Assembly: GCA_028875855.1 (NCBI GenBank) | Contig: JAGWVA010000002.1 | Coordinates: 60,535 to 124,534 of the forward strand | DNA: 64,000 nt | DNA from: Paracoccaceae bacterium | Lineage (GTDB): Bacteria; Pseudomonadota; Alphaproteobacteria; Rhodobacterales; Rhodobacteraceae | Reading direction: 5' to 3' | Program-made: the position numbers and the translations under genes | Shown here: piece by piece, positions 18,863 through 27,850 of the stretch | Position numbering within the stretch: position 1 is the first letter of the stretch | How the letters are laid out: each line of letters starts with the position of its first letter | The notes under the pieces: model-generated | What the model was told of the DNA's origin: nothing | The model's input: the letters and a program-made list of their open reading frames with translations, nothing else | Databases searched by the model: none

Positions 18863-19258
18863 TCAGGGTTGGTCGGCGGCGCGGGTTCCGTCAACCGCGA
18901 AGCCCGGACGCAACAGTTCGTCGAGCAGGGGCGAGATGTCCTCGATCCCTTCCGCCACGACATGGACCACGCCCGCCTGCCGTTCCAGCCGCCCGGTGAC
19001 GCGCAGCATCCGCCCCGCCATCACCGCGCGGCGGAAGCGTTCGAAGACCTTGGCCCAGATCACCACGTTGCAGGTGCCGGTCTCGTCCTCGAGCGTGACG
19101 AAGATCACGCCCTTGGCCGTGCCGGGACGCTGGCGCACCAGCACCAGCCCCGCCACCGCCACGCGCGCGCCCTGCGGCGGCTCGTTCAGCCGCGCGGCCG
19201 GAAGGCAGGCGGGCGGGCGCGGCCAGGGCGCGGGACGGTTTTGCGGGGCGGCGATCAT
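18863..19258 (-). CDS. Orphan C-terminal OB-fold of error-prone DNA polymerase DnaE2
   Basis: 131 residues. Residues about 28-120 (VAVAGLVLVRQRPGTAKGVI, then FVTLEDETGTCNVVIWAKVF and a RVTGRLERQ strand) match the nucleic-acid-binding OB-fold that ends DnaE2/ImuC polymerases of about 1,050 residues. No polymerase palm, fingers or PHP domain precedes it, and no imuA or imuB is nearby. The ORF begins at ATG 19258, two bases after an alphaproteobacterial SOS box. It may be the remnant of a deletion in an imuA-imuB-dnaE2 operon that kept the promoter and 3' end, or a free-standing SOS-induced DNA-binding protein. The frame is intact and ends normally. Family assignment is firm; function open. Confidence 0.75.
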   Translation of the reverse strand: MIAAPQNRPAPWPRPPACLPAARLNEPPQGARVAVAGLVLVRQRPGTAKGVIFVTLEDETGTCNVVIWAKVFERFRRAVMAGRMLRVTGRLERQAGVVHVVAEGIEDISPLLDELLRPGFAVDGTRAADQP

Positions 19259-19294
19259 GCGAACAAAAATAGAACACGGATGTCCGCCCGGCAA
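19259..19294 (-). promoter_or_regulatory. SOS (LexA) box overlapping a sigma70-like promoter
   Basis: Read on the minus strand: TTGCCG (19294-19289), 17-base spacer, TATTTT (19271-19266). The -10 lies inside GTTCTATTTTTGTTC (19275-19261), an exact GTTC-N7-GTTC match to the alphaproteobacterial LexA operator. The predicted start point falls on or next to the A of the ATG at 19258, so the message would be leaderless. LexA binding would block the -10. No other such box was noticed in the window. Confidence 0.75.
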
Positions 19295-19332
19295 GCCCCG
19301 CTGACAGGCTTCAGTCAGGCGTCAGCCGGGCT

Positions 19333-19932
19333 TCAGGTCTGTGCGAACCGGGCCTGGAAAGCCTCTTTCGAGTTGCTGCGCGGATAGGGCGCGTCCGGCA
19401 CCGGCACGCCGAGATGTGCGCACAGCGGCCCCCAGCCGTCGCCCAGCCGATGCACCAGCAGACGGGCGGGCGGCACTTCGGTCAGCACGGCCTCGACATG
19501 CGCGCGGTAGGTGGCGATCGCATGGTCGCGGTCGTCGGGACGGCCGTCGAACACCTTCATCACCACCATGCGGCCGACCGTCGGCCCCTCGCCCTCGGGC
19601 AGGACGCGCGGCAGGATCGTGGTGGAAAAGCTGTTCCACCAGCTTTCGGGCGTCCGCCAGGTCAGGATCGCCTTCGCCTCGGGATATGCCTCGATCAACT
19701 CGCGCCAGTAGGCGGCCGAGGGCCAGTCCACGCAGGCGGCGTAGCCCTCGAACAGATCGCCCCACACCGGCGCCTCGCCCCCCAGCAACGCGCGCCACCG
19801 CGCCTTCTGCTCATCGTGCGCGATCACCTCGAACATGTGATGACAGGGCCCGAATCCCAGCATCGTGAGCGCCTCGCGCATCGAGTCCGTTCCCGTGCGG
19901 CCAAAGCCCGTTCCGATCACTTTCAGCGTCAT
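19333..19932 (-). CDS. Sulfotransferase-like P-loop protein
   Basis: 199 residues beginning MTLKVIGTGFGRTGTDSM, a PAPS-binding 5'-phosphosulfate loop, followed by WRALLGGEAPVWGDLFEGYA and a KAILTWRTPESWWNSF segment, as in the widespread Sulfotransfer_4-type family whose members are usually annotated only as sulfotransferase. Start chosen at ATG 19932 because of the GGGGGATGGG ribosome-binding site directly before it. It diverges from the ferredoxin gene across 123 bp. Acceptor substrate unknown. Confidence 0.85.
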   Translation of the reverse strand: MTLKVIGTGFGRTGTDSMREALTMLGFGPCHHMFEVIAHDEQKARWRALLGGEAPVWGDLFEGYAACVDWPSAAYWRELIEAYPEAKAILTWRTPESWWNSFSTTILPRVLPEGEGPTVGRMVVMKVFDGRPDDRDHAIATYRAHVEAVLTEVPPARLLVHRLGDGWGPLCAHLGVPVPDAPYPRSNSKEAFQARFAQT

Positions 19933-20028
19933 CCCATCCCCCGTGCCGCGCCTTTGCACGGTGGGCTTGACCTGCGAGTCGTGCAAGGGGGTGGAAGGCT
20001 GGCTGCACCTCGGCTAGATAACGCCTGA

Positions 20029-20379
<351 letters not shown>

Positions 20380-20560
20380 CCGGACGGCCCCCGGGGCGCC
20401 GCGCCCCGAAACGGGACGGGCTGCGCATCATCGGAAACTTGCGGCGCGGCTGGGAACCCGGCTCGCCGCCATTGAGGGGCGGGATGCCGTTTCCGGCATT
20501 GCCGCCTCAAGTCGCGCGGCGCAGAAGGCGGGCAGGATTGACCCCAAAGGACCGCCCGCC

Positions 20561-21460
20561 ATGACCGCGCCCGCGAAACATCCCCATGTTCTGACCGTCA
20601 CCTGCCCCTCGCGCCGGGGGATCGTCGCCGCCATCGCGGGTTTTCTGGCCGCCAAGGGCTGCAACATCACCGATGCCGCGCAATTCGACGACGCGGCGAC
20701 GGGCATGTTCTTCAGCCGCATCACCTTCCTGCCCGAAACGGGCACTCCGCTTGACGAGATGGTGCGGGATTTCGAGCCGGTGGCCGAGTCCTTCGCCATG
20801 ACATGGGCCTTCCACGATGCCGCGCAGAAGATGAAGGTTCTGCTGATGGTGTCGAACTTCGGCCATTGCCTGAACGACCTTCTGTATCGCTGGCGGATCG
20901 GCGCGCTGCCGGTCGAGATCGTGGGCGTGGTGTCCAACCACATGACCTATCAGAAGGTGGTGGTGAACCATGACCTGCCGTTCCACCAGATCCGGGTGAC
21001 CAAGGAGAACAAGCCCGAGGCCGAGGCCCGCCTGATGGCGCTGGTCGAGGAGACGGGGGCCGAACTGATCGTGCTGGCGCGCTACATGCAGGTGCTGTCG
21101 GATGCGCTGTGCCGGAAGATGTCGGGGCGGATCATCAACATCCACCATTCGTTCCTGCCCTCGTTCAAGGGGGCGAACCCCTACAAGCAGGCCTATGAAC
21201 GCGGCGTGAAGCTGATCGGGGCGACGGCGCATTACGTGACGGCCGATCTTGACGAGGGTCCGATCATCGAACAGGACACGGTGCGCGTGACCCATGCCCA
21301 AAGCCCCGAGGATTACGTGAGCCTTGGCCGCGACGTCGAGGCGCAGGTTCTGGCCCGAGCGATCCACGCGCATATCCACCACCGCGTGTTCCTGAACGGA
21401 AACAAGACGGTGGTCTTCCCCGCGTCCCCCGGTTCCTACGCCAGCGAACGGATGGGGTGA
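20561..21460 (+). CDS. purU: Formyltetrahydrofolate deformylase
   Basis: 299 residues. N-terminal ACT domain (about 8-85, VLTVTCPSRRGIVAAIAGFL) followed by a formyl-transferase-like catalytic domain with INIHHSFLPSFKGANPY and the catalytic Asp region THYV-like TAHYVTADLDEGPII. The enzyme releases formate and tetrahydrofolate from 10-formyl-THF and balances one-carbon pools. Length and motif order are standard. An AAAGGA ribosome-binding site precedes ATG 20561. No other folate gene is adjacent. Confidence 0.95.
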   Translation: MTAPAKHPHVLTVTCPSRRGIVAAIAGFLAAKGCNITDAAQFDDAATGMFFSRITFLPETGTPLDEMVRDFEPVAESFAMTWAFHDAAQKMKVLLMVSNFGHCLNDLLYRWRIGALPVEIVGVVSNHMTYQKVVVNHDLPFHQIRVTKENKPEAEARLMALVEETGAELIVLARYMQVLSDALCRKMSGRIINIHHSFLPSFKGANPYKQAYERGVKLIGATAHYVTADLDEGPIIEQDTVRVTHAQSPEDYVSLGRDVEAQVLARAIHAHIHHRVFLNGNKTVVFPASPGSYASERMG

Positions 21461-21833
21461 GGCACGACCCGCGCCGCCAGCGCGGGGCAAATCGCTCCAG
21501 TGGAGCGATTTGAGTGCCGAACGCCCGAGCGCAAGCGAGGGCCGGGGCAGGCACGACCCGCGCCACCGGCGCGGGGCAAATCGCTCCAGTGGAGCGATCG
21601 GAGCAAAAGTGGGAACCGGTTTTGCGTCACCGATCGCGTCAATGGGTTTCGCGATTTGAGTGCCGAACGCCCGAGCGCTAGCGAGGGCCGGGGCAGGCAC
21701 GACCCGCGCCACCGGCGCAGGCGTCGGGCCGACGCGACGTCGGTCCCGTGCCCTCTGGCCCCGCTGGCAAAGCCCGTCTATCCCTAATGGAAGCCCGGCC
21801 GGATCACGGCCCTCTGCCCGCGGGAGGATACGC
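21461..21833. repeat. Repeat-rich intergenic spacer after purU
   Basis: 373 bp without a gene. A 68-bp unit occurs at 21505-21572 and again at 21651-21718 with one mismatch (A at 21533, T at 21679). A second unit of 49 bp occurs at 21461-21509 and 21550-21598, differing at two positions; both copies end in the hairpin ATCGCTCCA-G-TGGAGCGAT. Between them, 21603-21625 has GCAAAA and TTTTGC arms around GTGGGAACCGG. The pattern looks like mosaic intergenic repeats (REP/RIME-like) of high-GC alphaproteobacteria; the hairpins may end or stabilise the purU transcript. Confidence 0.75.
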
Positions 21834-22649
21834 ATGACGCAGGACATCATGGCCCTTGGCCTGACGAATATCGCGCTGGAATTGCAGGACGATGGTGTCC
21901 TGATCGCCCGGCTGAACCGTCCGACCAAGCGCAACGCGCTTGACTCGGTGACGGTCGAAGACCTGATCGCGCTCTTTTCGGCCGTGCCCCGCGCGGGGGT
22001 GCGGGCCGTCGTGCTGGCCGCCGAGGGCGACCATTTCTGCGCGGGCCTCGATCTGGTCGAGCATCACCGCGAGGATCGCAGCCCGGCGGAGTTCATGCAC
22101 CTTTGCCTGCGCTGGCACGAGGCGTTCAACAAGATGGAATACGGCGGCGTTCCGGTCATCGCGGCGCTGAAGGGCGCCGTGGTCGGCGGCGGGCTGGAAC
22201 TGGCGAGCGCGGCGCATGTCCGCGTGGCCGATGCCACGACCTATTTCGCGCTGCCGGAAGGCCAGCGGGGCCTTTTCACCGGGGGCGGCGCGACGATCCG
22301 GGTGGCCGACCTCGTGGGCAAGGCGCGGATGATCGACATGATGCTGACCGGCCGCGTCTATGCGGGGCAAGAGGCGGTGGACGTGGGTCTGGCGCAATAC
22401 CTTTGCGACGGATCGAGCTTCGACAAGGCGCTGGATCTGGCCCGCGCGGCGGCGCAGAACCTGCCGCTGTCGAATTTCGCGATCTGCTCGGCGATCAGCC
22501 ACATGGGCAACATGTCCGCGCTGGATGCGGCCTATGCGGAATCGGTGGTGGCGGGGATCGTGAACACCCAGCCCGACGCCCGCGCCCGGCTGGAGGCTTT
22601 TGCCAACAAGACCGCGGCCCGCGTGCGGCCCGAGGGCATGAAGGACTGA
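21834..22649 (+). CDS. Enoyl-CoA hydratase/isomerase (crotonase) family protein
   Basis: 271 residues. Oxyanion-hole segments [12 protein letters not shown] and [20 protein letters not shown] are clear, as is the active-site loop [20 protein letters not shown] 21834 was chosen because GGGAGGATA precedes it; an open frame extends upstream into the repeat region but lacks protein-like composition. Members act on enoyl-CoA thioesters in fatty-acid, aromatic or amino-acid breakdown; the substrate cannot be deduced since no acyl-CoA genes are adjacent. Confidence 0.9.
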   Translation: MTQDIMALGLTNIALELQDDGVLIARLNRPTKRNALDSVTVEDLIALFSAVPRAGVRAVVLAAEGDHFCAGLDLVEHHREDRSPAEFMHLCLRWHEAFNKMEYGGVPVIAALKGAVVGGGLELASAAHVRVADATTYFALPEGQRGLFTGGGATIRVADLVGKARMIDMMLTGRVYAGQEAVDVGLAQYLCDGSSFDKALDLARAAAQNLPLSNFAICSAISHMGNMSALDAAYAESVVAGIVNTQPDARARLEAFANKTAARVRPEGMKD

Positions 22650-22669
22650 CCCCGACCGGCCGCGCCGCC

Positions 22670-23908
22670 TTACGCCGGTTCTCCGCTCAGGACGCCCTTG
22701 CCGGCTGGCGTAGGAAAGGCCGCATCGGCGCGCAACCGCGCGAGCATCCGCGCCGCCACAAGGTCCCAGCCGCGATCGCGCAACAGCGCGGCACGGGCGG
22801 CACGCCCCATCGCCTCGGCATCCCCGGGCGCGTCAAGCAGCCCGCCGATGGCCCGCGCCAGCGCCGCGCTGTCGCCCGGCGGGACGAGGCGGCCGGTCTT
22901 TCCGTCCTCGACCGCGTCGGCAAGTCCGCCGACGGCGGTTGCCACGACCGGGCGGCCAAGGCTCTGCGCCAGCGCGAGCGCCCCGCTAGCCGTCGCGCTG
23001 CGATAGGGAAAGACGGCGACCGAGGCGAGGGCGACCAGCGCCCCAAGCTCGGTCATCGGCACGTAGCGGGGATCGAGCGTGACCCGGTCGGCATTCTCCA
23101 GCCGGGCGATCTGCGCCCGGGCCCCCGCAAGGTCGAAATCCCGGCTGGGCGTTCCGACGATCAAAAGCCGCGCGTCCGGGCGACCCGCCAGCCCGCCGAA
23201 GGCGGCGATGAGATCGGGGACGCCCTTGCTGGGCCGAAGCCCGCCGAACATCAGGACAACCTCCGCCCCGGGCGCGATCGCGTAGCGCGCGCAGAGTTGC
23301 GCCCGGACCTCGGGACCGCCGCCAAAGATCATCTCGGGCCCATGCGGGAGCGCCATGGCACGCGGGCCATGGATGGGGAATGTCCCGCGAAAGACGGCAA
23401 GGGCGGTTTCGGAAAACAGGAAGACGGTCTGGAAATACCGGTAGGGGTCCGGAAAGACCGCCTTCGCAATCCTCGCGCCAAGGCTGCGGCCCGCCTCACG
23501 GTCGGCGAATTCGTGGCAGATCTGCCCCATCCTGACCCCGCGCCGGGCAAGCGCGCGCAGGAACAGTGCCTGAAACCGAAAGCGGATGGTGCTGAACAGC
23601 ACCACGTCGGGCGGATCGCGCGCGAGGATCGCGGTCAGCCGCCCCCATTCGCGCATCAGGATCAGCGCCCGATACGCCCGTCTGATCAGCGCGAGCGGAC
23701 GCAGCAGGCTGCTGCGCTGCGCCTCGATCGGAGGCCAGAGCCTCAGGAGCGGGGCCACCCGGAAGCGGTGGGGCAAGGCCGCAAGCTCGTAGTGCTGGCC
23801 GGTCATCAGCGTCACCTCTGCGCCCGCCGTGGCAAGGGCGTCGGCTAGCTGGTAGGCGAAATGGATCAGGCCGCCCTGACTGTCGGGCTCGACGATCACG
23901 ATCCGCAC
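22670..23908 (-). CDS. GT4-type glycosyltransferase (exopolysaccharide cluster)
   Basis: 412 residues with two Rossmann domains. N-terminal IVEPDSQGGLIHFAYQLADAL is the acceptor half; the donor half has VLMFGGLRPSKGVPDLIAAF, then FPYRSATASGALALAQSLGRP and ATAVGGLADAVEDGKTGRLV, a GT-B family-4 pattern with the E/G-rich donor site slightly divergent. Start is GTG 23908 behind a GGGGGG run, overlapping the previous glycosyltransferase stop by 13 bp. Last gene of the left arm of the exopolysaccharide locus. Sugar specificity unknown. Confidence 0.85.
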   Translation of the reverse strand: MRIVIVEPDSQGGLIHFAYQLADALATAGAEVTLMTGQHYELAALPHRFRVAPLLRLWPPIEAQRSSLLRPLALIRRAYRALILMREWGRLTAILARDPPDVVLFSTIRFRFQALFLRALARRGVRMGQICHEFADREAGRSLGARIAKAVFPDPYRYFQTVFLFSETALAVFRGTFPIHGPRAMALPHGPEMIFGGGPEVRAQLCARYAIAPGAEVVLMFGGLRPSKGVPDLIAAFGGLAGRPDARLLIVGTPSRDFDLAGARAQIARLENADRVTLDPRYVPMTELGALVALASVAVFPYRSATASGALALAQSLGRPVVATAVGGLADAVEDGKTGRLVPPGDSAALARAIGGLLDAPGDAEAMGRAARAALLRDRGWDLVAARMLARLRADAAFPTPAGKGVLSGEPA

Positions 23909-25047
23909 GACGACCCCCCGTTCTGGCCGATCAATTCATCGTAAAGCAGCCCCAGCTTGCCGATCTGGCGGTCGAGGCTGAAATCTTCCTCCAGCCGCTG
24001 CCGCCCGGCCGCGCCATAGGCGCGGGCCAGCGCGCGGTCGCGCAGGAAGGGGACCATCGCCTCGGCCAGCGCGGCGGGATCGCCTGGCGGGACCAGCAGG
24101 CCCGTCTCGCCCGCCGTCACCATGTCGGGCACGCCCGCGAAATCCGACGCGACCACGGGCAGGCGTGCCGCCATCGCCTCCATGATGACGGTCGGCTGGG
24201 CATCGAAGAGCGTGGCCAGGACGAACAGGTCGGCGATCCGCAAAAGATGTGCGACATCCGTGCGGTAGCCGGCGAAGTGGATGCGGTCGGCCACGCTTGA
24301 CGCGCGGGCGAGCGCGGTCAGGCGGTCGCGCTCGGGTCCGTCGCCCACGATCAGCAGATGCGCCCCGGGAACCGCGGCCAAGGCTTGCGGAAAGGCGTCG
24401 ATCAGCACGTCCACCCCCTTTTCCGGGCGCAGGACGCAGACCGTGATCGCAAGCGGCGCGTCCTGCGGGATGCCGAGGCTCGCGCGCAGACCGAGCACGT
24501 CCACCGGTCCGTCATAAGGGGTCGTTGCAACCCCGTTGGGCAGGATCACCACCGGCGCCCGGCCAAGACCCGAGGCGCGGGCGATGTCGGCATTCCCCTG
24601 CGTGAGGCAGATCACGCGGTCCGTCCAGTTGCTCAGGGCGCGATACATGAGCCAGCGACGCATGTCCCCGCGCGAAGACAGTCCCGGCGCGTCCAGCGTG
24701 TGCAGCGTCGAGACGACGGGCCGGCCGAAGATCCTGCCCGCAAGCGCGCCCAGCAGGCTCGCGAATTCCAGATGCGTGTGGATCAGGTCCGGCTTGAGAT
24801 GTCCGACCGTCCGGAGAAAGGCCGCGATCTGCGTGGCATGGCGCAGGCGCGAGACTTCGACCAGTTGCACGGGAACCCGTGCCTGCGCGAGCGCGGGGCG
24901 CATCCGTAGGGAGTCGCGGCCCTGAAGCACGATGACGCCGGGGTCGAACCCCTGCTCCGCGAGTTTGGGAAGGTAGCGGGGCAGAAGCTGTTCGGCCCCG
25001 CCCATCCCAAGCCCGTCGATGACGTGAAGGATGCGGCCTCGGCTCAT
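23896..25047 (-). CDS. GT4-type glycosyltransferase (exopolysaccharide cluster)
   Basis: 383 residues. N-terminal ILHVIDGLGMGGAEQLLPRY is the typical GT4 start; the donor domain has VCVLRPEKGVDVLIDAF, LLIVGDGPERDRL, LVLATLFDAQPTVIMEAMAA (the E-x7-E-like catalytic/donor region) and GVPDMVTAGETGLLV. Start ATG 25047 has an AAGGAGA ribosome-binding site; the ATG overlaps the flippase stop (ATGA). It adds a sugar to a lipid-linked repeat unit on the cytoplasmic side of the membrane, most likely. Confidence 0.9.
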   Translation of the reverse strand: MSRGRILHVIDGLGMGGAEQLLPRYLPKLAEQGFDPGVIVLQGRDSLRMRPALAQARVPVQLVEVSRLRHATQIAAFLRTVGHLKPDLIHTHLEFASLLGALAGRIFGRPVVSTLHTLDAPGLSSRGDMRRWLMYRALSNWTDRVICLTQGNADIARASGLGRAPVVILPNGVATTPYDGPVDVLGLRASLGIPQDAPLAITVCVLRPEKGVDVLIDAFPQALAAVPGAHLLIVGDGPERDRLTALARASSVADRIHFAGYRTDVAHLLRIADLFVLATLFDAQPTVIMEAMAARLPVVASDFAGVPDMVTAGETGLLVPPGDPAALAEAMVPFLRDRALARAYGAAGRQRLEEDFSLDRQIGKLGLLYDELIGQNGGSSCGS

Positions 25048-26567
25048 GATGTCGGTCTCCTTGGGCTGGGATGAGGGATGTCCGGGGGCGGGCGCCGGCG
25101 GGCGACAAGGCGCCGCGCTTCGGTCACGCCCTTGGGGTCGATGAGCAGGACAAGACCCGCGTGCAGCACGACGCCCGAGACGATGCACAGCACAAGGCGC
25201 TGCGCCGGTGGCATGGGCAGGGGCATCGTGGCCAGAAGCCATACCGCCCCCCCCATCAGCGTCGCGGCGAGGATTGCCGGGGCGACCGTGGCAAGGGTCA
25301 GGCGGGCGGACACGTCCGCGTAACGTTCCATGAACCACAGGCGCAGCGCGGCGCGCGCCACTTCGCACAGCGCCATCGCGGCCGCCGTCCAGACAAGGCT
25401 TTGGCCGATCGTCACCACGGCGATCAGGATAGGCAGGCAAAGCGCCGCCTCGATCACCGACAGCGCGCTCAGGAGCTGCGGCTGCCCCGTCGCCTTGAAG
25501 ACGTCGCCCGCGCTCCATCCCAGCGTCATCGGCACTCCGCCCAGCGACAGGAGCGCCAGCACCGGCACGGCGTCCTCCCAGCCGGGACCGAACAGCACCG
25601 GCACCGCCAGCGGGCTGATCGCGGCAAGTCCTGTCGCGACGGGGGCCAGCAGAAGCAGGATGCCGCGCAGCGCGCGCAGATAGGCCCCGGCCAGCCCGCC
25701 GCCGTCGCGCTGGATGCCTGCGAAGACCGGAAAGATCACGGTCGTGATCGCCACGTTCATGGCATAGATCGCGATCTCGGGCAGGCGGGCGGCAAGGAAA
25801 TAGGTGCCAAGCGCGCCGGGCAGCAGAAGGGCCGCGACCAGATACTGGTCGGCCTTCGTGCGCAAGAGCCCGACGATGTTCACCGTGGCGATATGGCGGC
25901 CGTAGCGCCAGAGAGGCGCGACGGCCGAACGGCGCGGACGCGCCATCGCGGGCGGGCCGGCGAGAAGCCACAGGACCACGCTGCGCGCAAGGACGCTTGC
26001 CAGCATCGCCCAGATCAGGCTGCGGATTCCGTAGCCCTCCGCCAGCAGCGGCAGAGCGACCGCGGCCTTGACCGCGACCCCCAGAAGATCGGCCGCCGCG
26101 CGGGCGCGGAAGGCCCCCCGCCGCAGCAGCAGCGCCTCTTGCGGCGACCCGATCGCGGTCAGCAGGAACAGCGGCGCGAGCCAGAGCAGCAGGGCGGCAA
26201 GGTCCGGCCCGATGCCGACCATCGCGCCGGCAAGCCCCAGTCCCGCCATCACGGACGCCTGCACCAGCGCCGCGAGGCCGATCATCAGGCCCGCCGTGCC
26301 GATTCCCGAGGGATCGAGGCCGGGCTGGTAGATCAGCGCCTCGCGCAGGCCGAAGTCACGGATCGTGTCGATCATCTCGACTGTCAGAAGTGCCGCTGCG
26401 ACAAGGCCCATGCCCGTGGGCCCGAGCGCGCGCGCAAGGGCCACGGTAATGACAAGGTTGACCAGCCGCAGGCCGTAGGTCGCAGCGAGAATGACCGCGA
26501 CAGCCCCGGCCGCGCTCCGGGCCGCGCGCCCCGTTCCGGTCGGTCGCATCAGGCCGGTGGCCGTCAT
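25044..26567 (-). CDS. Wzx-like polysaccharide flippase (MATE/MVF superfamily)
   Basis: 507 residues, almost entirely hydrophobic with about 12-14 predicted membrane helices. The N-terminal VILAATYGLRLVNLVITVAL and ARALGPTGMGLVAAALLTVE, then RDFGLREALIYQP, are typical of O-antigen/exopolysaccharide flippases of the RfbX/Wzx group. The C-terminal tail is Pro/Arg-rich. ATGA overlap with the sugar-transferase gene upstream and with the glycosyltransferase gene downstream shows a tightly coupled operon. It would flip undecaprenyl-linked repeat units for polymerisation by the Wzy domain encoded on the divergent arm. Confidence 0.88.
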   Translation of the reverse strand: MTATGLMRPTGTGRAARSAAGAVAVILAATYGLRLVNLVITVALARALGPTGMGLVAAALLTVEMIDTIRDFGLREALIYQPGLDPSGIGTAGLMIGLAALVQASVMAGLGLAGAMVGIGPDLAALLLWLAPLFLLTAIGSPQEALLLRRGAFRARAAADLLGVAVKAAVALPLLAEGYGIRSLIWAMLASVLARSVVLWLLAGPPAMARPRRSAVAPLWRYGRHIATVNIVGLLRTKADQYLVAALLLPGALGTYFLAARLPEIAIYAMNVAITTVIFPVFAGIQRDGGGLAGAYLRALRGILLLLAPVATGLAAISPLAVPVLFGPGWEDAVPVLALLSLGGVPMTLGWSAGDVFKATGQPQLLSALSVIEAALCLPILIAVVTIGQSLVWTAAAMALCEVARAALRLWFMERYADVSARLTLATVAPAILAATLMGGAVWLLATMPLPMPPAQRLVLCIVSGVVLHAGLVLLIDPKGVTEARRLVARRRPPPDIPHPSPRRPTS

Positions 26568-27334
26568 CGTCCCGTCGCCCAAAGGACGGCGCGCACGGTC
26601 CTTGCCAGAATGCCGAGGTCGGTCCACAGGCTGACATGCGTGGCGTATTCCGCATCCAGGCGCACACGGTCGGCATAGGACAGGTCGTTGCGTCCCGACA
26701 CTTGCCATGCGCCGCTGATGCCCGGGCGAAGCCGCAGATAGGCATCGGCCTCCGCGCCGTAGCGCTGCAACTCGTCCGGCACGACGGGGCGCGGCCCGAC
26801 AAGGCTCATGTCGCCCCGAATCACGTTCCAGAGCTGCGGCAGTTCATCAAGGCTCGTGCGGCGCAGGACCTGCCCAAGGGCGGTGATACGCGGATCGCAG
26901 GCAAGCTTTTGCGAGGCGGCCCATTCCGCTGCAGCCGCCGGGTCCGTGTCCAGCAGCTTCTTCAGCCGCGCCTCGGCGTCCACGGCCATGCTGCGCAGCT
27001 TGTAGCAGTGGAACGGCACGCCGTCGCGCCCAACCCGAAGTTGCGAAAAGATTGGGCGGCCACCGTTTGTCGAAATTGCCGCGATCAAAATAAGAAGGGC
27101 GGGGAGCAGAAAAACAAGCAAGGCGGACGCGACAGTGAAATCCAGCCAGCGTTTTCCGTAAGTCTGATAAAAGGCGCGCATCCCGACAGGAAAGTATAAA
27201 GGCGCCGGACGCGATGATAAAACATCTGGGGTCCGGCGTTCTTTCAAGATGTCAGCCGTCTTGAATTCCTTGGTCTGGATGCGGCCAAGCTTCAGGTCAG
27301 CCGGCTTCATTTTCTGAGGTATACCCAGAGTCAT
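26564..27334 (-). CDS. Initiating sugar transferase (ExoY/WbaP family)
   Basis: 256 residues. One N-terminal membrane helix (about 75-98, FTVASALLVFLLPALLILIA) followed by the catalytic domain of undecaprenyl-phosphate sugar-1-phosphate transferases: KLRSMAVDAE, RRTSLDELPQLWNVIRGDMS, LVGPRPVVPDE and RPGISGAWQVSGRNDLSY. This enzyme primes exopolysaccharide synthesis by loading the first sugar phosphate onto the lipid carrier. ATG 27334 is preferred; an in-frame GTG at 27346 is possible. First gene of the left arm; its promoter should be in the 516-bp divergent spacer. Confidence 0.93.
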   Translation of the reverse strand: MTLGIPQKMKPADLKLGRIQTKEFKTADILKERRTPDVLSSRPAPLYFPVGMRAFYQTYGKRWLDFTVASALLVFLLPALLILIAAISTNGGRPIFSQLRVGRDGVPFHCYKLRSMAVDAEARLKKLLDTDPAAAAEWAASQKLACDPRITALGQVLRRTSLDELPQLWNVIRGDMSLVGPRPVVPDELQRYGAEADAYLRLRPGISGAWQVSGRNDLSYADRVRLDAEYATHVSLWTDLGILARTVRAVLWATGR

Positions 27335-27850
27335 GATGTTCCCCACAGGTGAACGCTCCGCTGATCCCAGCGGTGGCAGCGCGTCATGACTTCAGAATTA
27401 GGAACGATTGTCCCTGTATTCGTTGATGGCGCGCAAGCGCGGGCGCGCAGCCCGAAGCGGTGACGGACGCGCGGGTGCGACTTGGCCGAGCCGGCGGCCC
27501 ATGTGGCGGATAACCGCCATGCCGGGCAATCCCGCTGGCCGCGACGGGGATTGTCCGCCGTCAATGCAGCCGCCCACGGACCCATCATCCTTTCATCATT
27601 TGGATCAGCCGCGGACCCGTTTCCCGGATGCAGGGTGGTATTCCCTGAATAATGGGGTGCGACCTATTGGCCTTGAAACGCCGTCTGCCAGTTTTCAGGG
27701 CGTTCGGGTGAAACGGTATGGGCGATTTTTTTTAACATGGGGCGGCCTGTAAAAGCCGCCGTTGCAATGCGGCCAGTCCATTCGGGCCAATGAGGTTTCC
27801 AGTGAGGGTCGAGGACATGGTTGTGGACAAGGGCGAAGGTGAGGGGATCG
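27335..27850. promoter_or_regulatory. Divergent control region of the exopolysaccharide locus
   Basis: 516 bp without a credible gene, between the two arms of the locus. It is less GC-rich in parts, with a run of eight T (27726-27733), a hairpin GGCGGC-N8-GCCGCC (27741-27760), and a small dyad CAGGG-N7-CCCTG (27631-27647). Promoters for both arms must lie here. I did not find a consensus sigma70 pair that I trust. Confidence 0.55.

Noticed and set aside
21264..21833. Short frames through the repeat region after purU
   Set aside because: They arise from the direct repeats, share the same repeated peptide pieces and have no start signals.
27408..27752. 114-codon plus-strand open frame in the exopolysaccharide control region
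   Set aside because: No recognisable domain, no ribosome-binding site; spans the T8 tract and small dyad expected of regulatory DNA.
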